Below, piece after piece: positions 13,388 through 21,232 of a stretch of 64,000 nucleotides of DNA. The position numbers and the translations under genes were made by a program. Positions within the stretch are counted from its first letter, which is position 1. Every line of letters begins with the position of its first letter. Source of the DNA: Tolypocladium sp. Sup5 PDA-1 (Eukaryota; Ascomycota; Sordariomycetes; Hypocreales; Ophiocordycipitaceae); NCBI GenBank assembly GCA_000750105.3, contig JPHH03000043.1:124001-188000 (forward strand), read 5' to 3'. The notes under the pieces are model-generated. The model did not search any database and had not been told where the DNA came from. It worked only from the letters and a program-made list of their open reading frames with translations.

Positions 13388-13522
13388 TGGGTAGGGTCAG
13401 TAGGTTGACAGGCTGATTAGAATCAGTAACTCGAGAACTGATTCGTATCAGCAAGTTGACAGCTCGAATCAGTAACTTGACAGCTAATTACCTAGAATCA
13501 CTAAGTTGGCCAGCTGTGTGCA
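13388..13522 (+). repeat. Degenerate minisatellite, about five units of 20-30 nt
   Basis: Repeated core approximating ATCAGTAACTTGACAGCT. Readable copies begin near 13393 (GTCAGTAGGTTGACAGGCT), 13421, 13447, 13466 and 13493. Units differ by several substitutions and small indels, so this is an old array. It lies about 110 nt upstream of a TATA-like box, within the presumed promoter of the Rho-like gene. Confidence 0.7.
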
Positions 13523-13625
13523 AATTGGCTGATTGGTCGAGAAAAATAGAGCAAGTAAAAAAACAGGGAAATGGAAATAGAAAGATGTCGAACCATGGGG
13601 GTGATTGTGAACAGCTGCGCACGCC

Positions 13626-13632
13626 TATAAAT
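13626..13632 (+). promoter_or_regulatory. TATA-like box upstream of the Rho-like gene
   Basis: TATAAAT, followed by a pyrimidine- and CA-rich stretch typical of a fungal transcription start. It lies about 125 nt before the small upstream ATG (13753) and 290 nt before the proposed main start (13914). Confidence 0.45.
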
Positions 13633-13752
13633 TCCCACCTGACAGCCACCCGCGTAAACAACTTCCCCCCAACACACGCCTCTTCTCGCGCCTCAACCCG
13701 CGAAGGAGGATACCCTTTCCTTTGTACTGCAGGCTGTTTGCATCAACCCTTC

Positions 13753-13893
13753 ATGGCTCCCCTTCGCGCGTGCATCCAACGCTTCATCAAGATCAACGTT
13801 GTCGTCACTGTTGTCCTCATTTGGCTGTTCAACGGCCTTGGCTTCCGAATCCGAGCCATCCTGCACGAGAACAACCCTTTGCAATTCCCCTAG
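13753..13893 (+). CDS. 46-codon upstream open frame encoding a hydrophobic peptide
   Basis: Begins MAPLRACIQRF and continues with one hydrophobic stretch (about residues 14-29, ending in WLFNGLG), then a short polar tail. It ends only 20 nt before the ATG of the Rho-like gene and appears to lie in its 5' leader. A basic start followed by one membrane-like segment would fit a regulatory upstream ORF or a small membrane protein. Alternatively it could be an N-terminal extension joined by splicing, though I see no good donor within it. No family is recognised. Confidence 0.35.
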   Translation: MAPLRACIQRFIKINVVVTVVLIWLFNGLGFRIRAILHENNPLQFP

Positions 13894-13913
13894 GTTTTCG
13901 TTCCGTCGCCAAG

Positions 13914-15275
13914 ATGAGCAACCAACGTTCGAGCATCATTGACTGGGCCATGGGCGTGCCGACCAGGGACGAGCGCGAGGACCCCTTCCAGGGCGACGGT
14001 TTCCTGCCGCGACGTGCCGCAGCTGGCGACGTGAGTTGAGCCTCTTTGACCACTTCATTTGTGAAACGAAGCAGCCCTCATGCCAACTCCTTCAGGCCAT
14101 CGAGGAAGCACCCGAGGAGGGTTCCGATTTCGAGTTCGTCGATCAGCCCGAGGGTGATGCCCAGGATGAGCAGGCCGTGGACTACCCAGCGGACCTGCCC
14201 CCTCGCCCACCCGGCCGCAGGAGCTGGTTCCGCACCGGTACACCCTTGCTTGGGTCGTCCAGCTCCTCTCAGCAGAGACCCTCGCGCCCCTCGACTGCTC
14301 TCGAAGTTCGTCATAAGTCCAAGAAACGCAAACTTTCCAGATTCCTTGGCTTATTCAATCGCAAACGAAAGGCGAGAAATGAGCCCCGCCCCTTGCCACA
14401 CGCAGTTATCCAGGCTCTCATGAAGCCAATCGCCCTCAACTTCCTCTTCATCGGAAGCAAGGGGTCGGGCCAGACCTCTCTGCTCTTGTGGGACAACCCT
14501 GACCAGCTTTTGGTGACCATCCGTGGCTAACCGTGGCTCATCGCTGTAGTCGGTCCTCCAATGGCTACTTCCCTGATGTAAGATCCCCCGGTGAACCCAA
14601 CAGTGACGTGAACTGGAGGCTGACGGCGGGAAACAGGCGGGGGCCATGGCTCGACCGACGTATGACCAATTTCCGCGCCCAAGCGTCTTCCAAGGGAAAA
14701 AGGTGGTTGCCGAGTCCTAGGACAGCTCTGGCGCACCGGATCTCAATACCGTGGAGCGACTCTCGTGCCTGCCCTGGCACGGCATTTTCCTCTGCTTTGA
14801 TGTGCACACGAAGCTCTCGCTGCGCGCCATCATCCAGTGGGTGAGTATCTTTGCCGTCCTCTCTCTGCATGACATATGTGCTCCAGTAGCCTGACAGTGC
14901 TGGACAGTGGCGTCACGCCAAAAGCCGTGGCTTTGCCATGACTTACCAGGACTGGGATCCGCTCATCTACGTGGTCGGCCTGAAGAGGGACCTTCGTCTC
15001 AACATCCCGCGTGGATATACCGAGAGAGACTTCGTGGACCGTGAGGAGGTTCGTCGCCGAATCCCCTGCCACGAGGCAGCTCGCTTGCGAAACGCGAGAC
15101 TAACACTGGCCAGGCCAAGGCGGAAGCCACCAGCATCAACGCCGATCGCTACCACGAGTGCTCAGCCAAGACGAGCGACGGTATGAACGCCCTCTTCGAT
15201 GGCGCCGCGAACGAGGCGGCCAGTCGAGTTATGCGGCGAAGGAACAGAAATATCCTGGGGGTGGACCAGGAGTAG
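13914..15275 (+). CDS. Atypical Rho-like small GTPase, possibly a pseudogene
   Basis: Exons 13914-14030, 14096-14487, 14550-14577, a fourth ending at 14840, 14908-15048 and 15114-15275. Most introns are 62-67 nt with GCTAAC/CTAAC branches. Residues 1-150 are an acidic-then-basic extension not found in ordinary Rho. Rho-like landmarks are in order: P-loop GSKGSGQTS (159-167), GYFPD, PTYDQF (switch I, effector Thr), DSSG (G3), FLCFDV, LKRDLR at G4 and ECSAKT at G5. Oddities: the essential P-loop Lys is Gln (CAG at 14471-14473), G4 Asn is Leu, and there is no CAAX box. If exon 4 starts at 14637 (AACAG acceptor), an in-frame TAG at 14718-14720 sits exactly where WDTAG has Trp. If that TAG is instead the acceptor (intron 14578-14720), the frame stays open (319 residues) but switch I is lost. 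Either way, normal GTP hydrolysis is unlikely. Confidence 0.7.
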
Positions 15276-16058
15276 AAGGCCGATCGGAGCTGGAGGCCGG
15301 GGGGTGGTTGCTAGGAAGTTTGCTCGTTGTAACGTTCGGGGAAAGTGATGCGCTCGAGGACCACTGGTCCTTGTCTTGTACGCTTGCTGGCTTGTCAGGC
15401 AGTGTGGTCGGGCTGCCTTAACAGTTTGCACGGTTAATAGGCCGAGGGCCGGAGAGGAGAGTGATTGAATTGAGGATCAAACGGGAGGCATTTGGCCAAG
15501 ATATTGTGCCTGAAGCCGTTTGGACGTGGCAGTGCTCGGCAAGCGAAGCTGCTTGCCCAAGTAACCATCTCCGCGAACTACATTGCGTGTTCTGAGCTCA
15601 GCCTCCGGCTTTGCGTGAACATCATGGTGCTGTGTCGATGTGTTGGTGTGAGGTTCGACGTTGGAAACAGGTGGCGCCTCCTACCCTGGACCTTCCAAGT
15701 TGTCAAGAACACGTGCTCCTTCCTCACCTCGCAACAGCCAGCGAGCAGAGCATTTGCATGCCTTTTCATGCGAACAGTTTCCATCTTATTTTGCATTTAC
15801 AATCTTATTGGCCTGTGTGTTTGAGAGACAGGGTGTGTTGCGCCTGCGTGGGAATACTGTGTGAAGGCTGGCGAGACATCTCCACCTGTCCTCGGCTGCG
15901 TTCCTCCGAATATAACACACCACCCGCACTTCCGACAAGCTGCGACAGCAACTTTAAGAACGCCAGCAACCTTGATCTCATCGCTCTTTCACAACGGCCT
16001 TCGCATTTAGCGTCAAAGGACCGTCCATTCAACTGATACCGCTGTCGCTGGGACCGCC
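15276..16058. other. Intergenic between the Rho-like gene and ALG14
   Basis: About 780 nt, co-directional spacing. It presumably holds the 3' UTR of the Rho-like gene and the ALG14 promoter. No supported coding region or repeat. Confidence 0.5.
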
Positions 16059-16918
16059 ATGGGGCTCGCCTCTGTGTGGCCCGTCCACTCCTGGAAGACG
16101 TTTGTCCTGACGAGCCTCACGGCCACCCTAGCCCTGGCCATCTTCGTCACCGTGCGACCCTCACCCCGTAGACATATCAGATGCTGAGACTGACCAACTT
16201 ACAGGCCCGGCATGCGCAGATTGTCAATCGACGCCGTTCAGTGCGCTGGCCAAAGCCACCTCGCCGCCACGGACCTACCATCCGCGGGCAGTCGCCAGAG
16301 TACTGCCTCTTCGTCCTGGGATCGGGCGGCCACACGAAAGAGATGCTCATGATGATGGATGACGGCTTCTGCGACTTTTCCAGCTTCCACCGGCGCTACC
16401 TCATCTCCAGCGGCGACCACATGTCGGACCATCACCTCCAAGACTACGAGACGCAGCTCGCGCAGCTGAGTCGCGCAAATGAGACCTCCGCTGGGAGCTA
16501 CGACAAGCGCATCGTCACCCGCGCGCGTCGCGTCCACCAGCCGCTGTGGACGACGCCCTTCACCTCACTCCTCAGTATCCTCGACATCTTCCCCATCCTG
16601 CTGTCGCCGCCGAAGAACGAAGTGGGTGGGAAGCTGCGGTATCCGACGCAAATCTTCTCCAACGGCCCCGCGACGGGATTCTTCGTGGGCCTTGCGGCAC
16701 ACGTGTTGAAACTGTTTTACGTCGTGCCCGAGGACAGCATGAGGTTTGTGTATGTCGAGTCATGGGCACGCATCACGACGCTGAGCCTGACGGGGAAACT
16801 GCTGTACTATACTGGGGTGGCGGACGCGTTCTACGTGCAGCACAAGGATGTGGCTGCCAAGTATGGGCTGGTCAACGCTGGCGAGATGGTGTTCAACTCG
16901 AGGCGGCCAGAGGCGTAG
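16059..16918 (+). CDS. ALG14: UDP-GlcNAc transferase membrane subunit ALG14
   Basis: Two exons, 16059-16151 and 16205-16918 (53-nt intron, GTGCGA donor, TTACAG acceptor), giving 268 residues. Exon 1 encodes the N-terminal membrane anchor (about residues 14-31). The glycosyltransferase-B-like motif GSGGHTKEM is at 70-78. Later conserved ALG14 segments include IFSNGPATGFF, FVYVESWARI and YVQHKD near the C terminus. Alg14 sits in the ER membrane and recruits the catalytic subunit Alg13 to its cytosolic face; together they add the second GlcNAc to dolichol-PP-GlcNAc in N-glycan synthesis. Length and order match fungal ALG14. The start is fixed by the short exon that supplies the anchor. It converges with RSM25, only about 95 nt apart. 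Confidence 0.95.
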
Positions 16919-17012
16919 CAATGTGCAAGCGCATGGTATACAGGCATGAACTGTTTTCGTTTCTTGTACACATTGTTTTACAAGGTATATATACACTCTG
17001 GAGCCACGCGCT

Positions 17013-17808
17013 CTACGCATTCGCCGCCGCTGGTGGTGCCTCTCCCGGCGGACCCTCCACAGCTGGGTCAACGTCCTCCTCGGAGCCGAATGTCTCAATC
17101 TCAGAGTTTGCTCTCGCCTCGCGGTTCGCCGCCTCTTTTCCGGCCCAAATCTTCCAGTTCTCAAACTCCTGGTCCTCGAGCTGCATGCCGACGTCAAGTC
17201 TCGACTTGCCAAAGTAGGCGCCCACGTGGCGGGCCTCCTCGACGGCGACTCGCTTCTCGACTTCTTCTGCTTGGCGTAGCCGGTAGAATTCTTGGCGGGC
17301 GCTGTCGTAGGCTTTTCGCTTGCTCATCTTTTCGTTTTGCATCAACCACAGCTGGCGCTGCACAACACTGAAGCAGAGTTAGTTGCCGCACCTCGCACCC
17401 CATCCGTCCTGGACACTGTCCGACTCACCACTCGCCCGTGAGGGGGATTCCTTGTTGCCGCAAGCCCCTGCTCCAGTCGCAGTGCTGGTAGTCCTTTCCG
17501 TCGAGTTCCAGGACAACGCGAGGCCGTGCCAGCTCCCACGGGTGGTCCTTGTAGAAGCTCGTCCGCAACGCGTCTTCGAGGTAGCCGATGTTCTGTGGCC
17601 GGTAGAGCTTCTTCGGCTTCGTGCTCTTCAGGTTGGGCATGCGATGCCTCGGCGTGACGGTTCGGACGAGGGACTCGGCGGGCGGAACCGAGTTCATGAC
17701 GCCGAACCACGGCGGCGCGGCGACGCTGCGGCCCGGGAGGACCTGGTGGTTTAGTTCTTGGGCGACGGCCTTGAAGACCCCTGCGGGCCGTATTTGTCGG
17801 CCACCCAT
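17013..17808 (-). CDS. RSM25: Mitochondrial small-subunit ribosomal protein mS23 (RSM25)
   Basis: Exon 1 is 17429-17808 and exon 2 17013-17367 on the minus strand, with a 61-nt intron (GTGAGT donor, CTAAC branch, TTCAG acceptor), for 244 residues. Hallmarks in order: MGGRQIRP start, VPPAESLVRT, KKLYRPQNI, KDHPWELARPR, DGKDYQHCDWS, then across the splice GECVVQRQLWLM, and REFYRLRQAEE/GAYFGKS-type sequence near the C terminus. These match fungal Rsm25/mS23, a component of the mitochondrial ribosomal small subunit. The start at 17808 agrees with the family's conserved N terminus; the open frame extends further upstream, but without matching sequence. Its upstream region (17809-18050) is shared head-to-head with a mitochondrial PPR gene. 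Confidence 0.94.
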
Positions 17809-18050
17809 GGCTGCTCGTCCTGGCGCAGTGTCAGCGACGGTAAACGGCGATGCGCATCTGGCACATACAAGGCCCTGTCGGAGCAATTGACGGCTGTGAG
17901 TTTGCTGTGGCTGGTGTGCTGGTGGTGTATCGTCAAGTCGGACGAGTCGTTGTCGCATGGGAAATTTTGGGGGAGGTTCGGCGAATCATATGGCCGAATT
18001 TCGCTGGCGGCGTCTCTCGCTGACCAAATCCTGGCGCATTTCATCTTTTG

Positions 18051-20015
18051 ATGGCCGGGCCCACCACCTCCAAATGCAAGACCCAGCTCTCCGAACAGCA
18101 AAACCAAACGCCTACCGCGCTCTCCTGTGTGACCCCCACTGCACGAAAAGCGCTGCTGAGACGGTCGCATCATCATGAGGAGGAGCCCATGAAAATCTCC
18201 AGTCGAGTGGACGGGTCCGTCTGTGGCGCGGTGCTCTCGAACCGCCCGTCGGCCAGCCTGAGGAGCGTCCATGCGACGCGGAGGAGCCTCTGCAGAGCCG
18301 CGGATGCAGCCACGCCGCCACCGAGGATTGTACCTGCGAGGCCGACTGCTTGTACGAGGAGTTCGTTATGGCTCCTATCCACGTTTATGCCCGCCATCGA
18401 GACTCGGCGCCCGACCCAGATGCCAGTTTCTCGACATGGCCGACAATGTTACAGCACCGCAACGGCAGCGGCTTCTTCCGCGACGAAGCCGATGGTACAA
18501 AGACAAATGCCTCTGCTTGTCCAGGATAAGCATAAACTGTTATCCTTTGTCAATAGCGCAGAGGAGGGGACCGTCGAAGAACACTTTGACTTTCACAGAG
18601 ACCCCTACCGCAGGGGCTACGCCTTACCGGACGGACCGAACCTCAGAGTATCGGACAAAAAGGACGACGTGCAGTATCCATCACGAGACGAAACGTTCAA
18701 AATCAACGATAATACGCAGCAACTGCTGGCGCGGCTCTATACGGCGATTGGACAGAGACTACGACACCCGAACCGAGTTCCCCTCGAGCCGATATACAAG
18801 CTCTACGGGCAACTACCAGAGCCTCGCATGCTACACCTTACCTGGCAATGGCGGAACAGGCTTCTGAGAGTCATGGGCACGCCGCAAAAGCGCGACATGG
18901 AGTCGATGCTTCGCTACTTTGCCTTGGTTGCCGATGTCAAAAATGCCGGCCTCACGTTGCGCCGTAGCCAGTGGAACTTTGCCTTGGCTTTCGCCACCAA
19001 GTATGCGGCTCGGACTACGGCTCAAGAGATGGAATCAGCGCTGCGTCTGTGGAGGGAAATGGAACGGGAAGCGAATGTTATGGGCAACGACGTGACGTTC
19101 AATGTCCTCTTTGACGTGGCCGCCAAAGCCGGAAACTTTACGCTTGCCGACATGATATACAAGGAGATGGAGGGCCGTGGAATCGAGTTCAATCGCTTCC
19201 ACCACGTCAGCCTAATCCACTACTTTGGGCTGAAGCTCGACTCCAGCGGGATCCGCGCGGCATACAAGGAGATGGTTGAGTCCGGAGAGATGGTCGACAC
19301 CATTGTTCTGAACTGTGTCATCTCTGGGCTGCTTCGATGCGGCGAGGAGGCAGCGGCGGAAGAGACGTACGAACGGATGAAGAATGGCCACGCGCTGGCT
19401 CCGGACATGCCGCAGAGAGACTACATGATGAACAAGGTCATCACCAAAGTCCTCATGATGTTTACCAAGGTCGGCAAGAAGCACCCGGAGCTGAAGGAGG
19501 CGCTGCAAACAAAAGTGCAGCTGTCGCCAGATTTGCACACATACAAGCTGCTGGTCCAGCACTACGCCATCCGTGTCGGCAATCTCAACAAGGTCGCGCA
19601 GTACCTGGACGAGATGAAGCACCTCAAAGTGCCCATACATCCGACGATTTTCCTTGCGCTCTTCAAAGGCTTTTACACGCATGGTGGCTTCCAGGGCTCA
19701 GACTGGAGTGACAAGAGACTGGATGGGGTACTCTCAGCTCTCTACCAGGCTCGCGATGAGCATGCAAAGAAGTTTCGCATAGATCGCTGGCTGGTCATTT
19801 GGGCGCTGAGAGCTGTCAAGAAATGTTCCTCGACGGAGGCATTGTTGCAGACTTTTGACGCCATGGCACAGCGATGGGATATCCCGGCCGACCGTCAGCC
19901 GTTTATGCACGCCATATTCGACAATATCTTGCAAGGCAAGGATATGAAGTCTCCGTGGGGGAAATGGGACGGCACGGCGCATCGGAGAGGTAGGAAAGAT
20001 GGCTCTTCGCTGTAA
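18051..20015 (+). CDS. Mitochondrial pentatricopeptide-repeat (PPR) protein
   Basis: A single-exon gene of up to 654 residues from ATG 18051; ATG 18189 is an alternative start 46 codons downstream. The first 140 residues are Arg/Ser/Ala-rich with few acidic residues, ending near RQCYSTATAA, as expected of a mitochondrial presequence. From about residue 280 to 560 there are helical pairs with PPR character: NDVTFNVLFDVAAKAGNFTL with YKEMEGRGIEFN, then YKEMVESGEMVDTIVLNCVI and LHTYKLLVQHY with YLDEMKHLKVPI. Such proteins bind organellar transcripts and promote their stability or translation. The overall form is close to fungal PPR proteins needed for cytochrome-oxidase mRNA expression, but I cannot name the target transcript. 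It shares a 242-nt divergent promoter region with RSM25. Confidence 0.86.
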   Translation: MAGPTTSKCKTQLSEQQNQTPTALSCVTPTARKALLRRSHHHEEEPMKISSRVDGSVCGAVLSNRPSASLRSVHATRRSLCRAADAATPPPRIVPARPTACTRSSLWLLSTFMPAIETRRPTQMPVSRHGRQCYSTATAAASSATKPMVQRQMPLLVQDKHKLLSFVNSAEEGTVEEHFDFHRDPYRRGYALPDGPNLRVSDKKDDVQYPSRDETFKINDNTQQLLARLYTAIGQRLRHPNRVPLEPIYKLYGQLPEPRMLHLTWQWRNRLLRVMGTPQKRDMESMLRYFALVADVKNAGLTLRRSQWNFALAFATKYAARTTAQEMESALRLWREMEREANVMGNDVTFNVLFDVAAKAGNFTLADMIYKEMEGRGIEFNRFHHVSLIHYFGLKLDSSGIRAAYKEMVESGEMVDTIVLNCVISGLLRCGEEAAAEETYERMKNGHALAPDMPQRDYMMNKVITKVLMMFTKVGKKHPELKEALQTKVQLSPDLHTYKLLVQHYAIRVGNLNKVAQYLDEMKHLKVPIHPTIFLALFKGFYTHGGFQGSDWSDKRLDGVLSALYQARDEHAKKFRIDRWLVIWALRAVKKCSSTEALLQTFDAMAQRWDIPADRQPFMHAIFDNILQGKDMKSPWGKWDGTAHRRGRKDGSSL

Positions 20016-20342
20016 TGGAGAGTTGAAGAGTTGACGGTCGTTGTACATGTATGTATGTTAGGGTCACATAGAGAAATACCCCCGGGACACTTAGTCCGCT
20101 AGATATGATACCCAGCGTTGAAGGCAGAGTGCGCGGGGCAATGTCGTGGAAATCACAGCTGACACAAGCGACATGTACCCAAATTGCGACAGCAAATATT
20201 GATGGGATCGACAAATGAACTTTGTTTACAGTGATTCGACCGACTGTCCTGGCTTCTATCGGAGTGCCACAACAGTTGTCCCCAAGCTTCCCCTCTATGC
20301 CGTCAATGGCCAACCCAGAGATCCAAGCTTCGCATAGCAGGC
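20016..20342. other. Convergent 3' intergenic region
   Basis: 327 nt between the stops of the PPR gene and COX8. Only 3' untranslated sequence is expected, and nothing else is seen. Confidence 0.6.
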
Positions 20343-20625
20343 TCACTGCTCCTTGTAGGTCTGGTACACTGCACGTCCAGTCAGTAACGGATCGGTCGGG
20401 CGGCGGGAAAAACCACGCACCAGCGATGCCGAACGGGGCCGCGAAGCCGGTGGCCATGAAGCCCCAGAAGCCAAGGGCGAACCACTTGCTCCGTGGGTTG
20501 AAGGGGATGTTGGTGTAGGGGCCCTCGGGGTAGTGGTACGGCGAGGACATGCGAGCCCGGGTGGCGTGGAAGCCTCGTCGGGAGACGAGCGAGGTCGTCG
20601 TGCGAGCGGCGGCGCGGGAGAGCAT
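20343..20625 (-). CDS. COX8: Cytochrome c oxidase subunit 8 (VIIc type)
   Basis: Exon 1 is 20421-20625 and exon 2 20343-20368, with a 52-nt intron (GTGCGT donor, ACTGAC branch, GTGCAG acceptor), for 76 residues. The N terminus MLSRAAARTTT with further Arg and a GFHATRAR processing-like site is a mitochondrial presequence. The mature part has the conserved YHYPEGP and NIPFNP motifs, one transmembrane helix (about 46-68, FWGFMATGFAAPFGIAV) and the short tail YQTYKEQ supplied by exon 2. It is an accessory inner-membrane subunit of complex IV. The ATG directly follows an apparent 5' UTR intron (about 20626-20685 on the + axis, GTGCGC donor, CCCAG acceptor). If the small exon were missed, the frame would run on into a spurious long tail. 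Confidence 0.93.
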
Positions 20626-21232
20626 CTGGGAGGTCAATTAGCTCTGGCTGGAGCAGAGGAGGATATGACACGCGAATGCGCACCTTGAAGGCGTCGAGTG
20701 TGATGCGACGGGGGTGGATGAGAGCTTTGTTGCGTGACAGCGTCGTGACTGGGATCCGAGGTTGCTGGTGGTCTGAGGTCAAAAGCAAAGGCTTGGCGCA
20801 ACTGGATCACGTGACTGTCGGAGTGTTGCGCCCAGCCGGCGGCCGGGAATACATCGGCAGGATTCGGCAGCTGTCAAGTCCGATGGCTCCTCACCGCCTG
20901 CGCTCTTGGCCTGACGATTTTCCTTTCTGCCGCCAGTCCCAGCCAGCCCACATCTTTTAGCTGGTTGCTGCAGAGAGGAATTCACAGCCATCGACGATTC
21001 TGCATCCAACGCCTGCATAGACGCACCACGAGCAGCTTCATTTGTCTGAACGGGCGAATGTGCTACTCGGCGTCCTGACCGAACAACTTCAGCAAGCGCA
21101 CCCTTTTCAAGCGTTTCCCTTGGTCTCTTCGCCCTGCTAGACTGGTTTCTCTACGGAGCACCTGGATCGGCGCCTGGTCGCCAACTGTCAGAGCTGCGAA
21201 TCAGCGCCACGACAACCAACACTTGAGCCAAG
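20626..21232. other. Divergent promoter region of COX8 and MTR4
   Basis: About 600 nt between the two starts. The COX8-proximal end contains a probable 5' UTR intron immediately before its ATG. No separate gene is supported. Confidence 0.5.

Larger units (their letters stand above)
12398..13913. other. Intergenic between KCS1 and the Rho-like gene
   Basis: 1.5 kb. The first part should hold the KCS1 3' UTR. It also contains a degenerate tandem repeat (13388-13522), a TATA-like box (13626-13632) and a 46-codon upstream open frame (13753-13893), listed separately. No other gene is recognised. Confidence 0.5.

Noticed and set aside
19903..20637. COX8 as a 244-residue protein with a long C terminus
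   Set aside because: The conserved subunit ends soon after the membrane helix, and a 52-nt intron with good signals gives the expected 76-residue protein.
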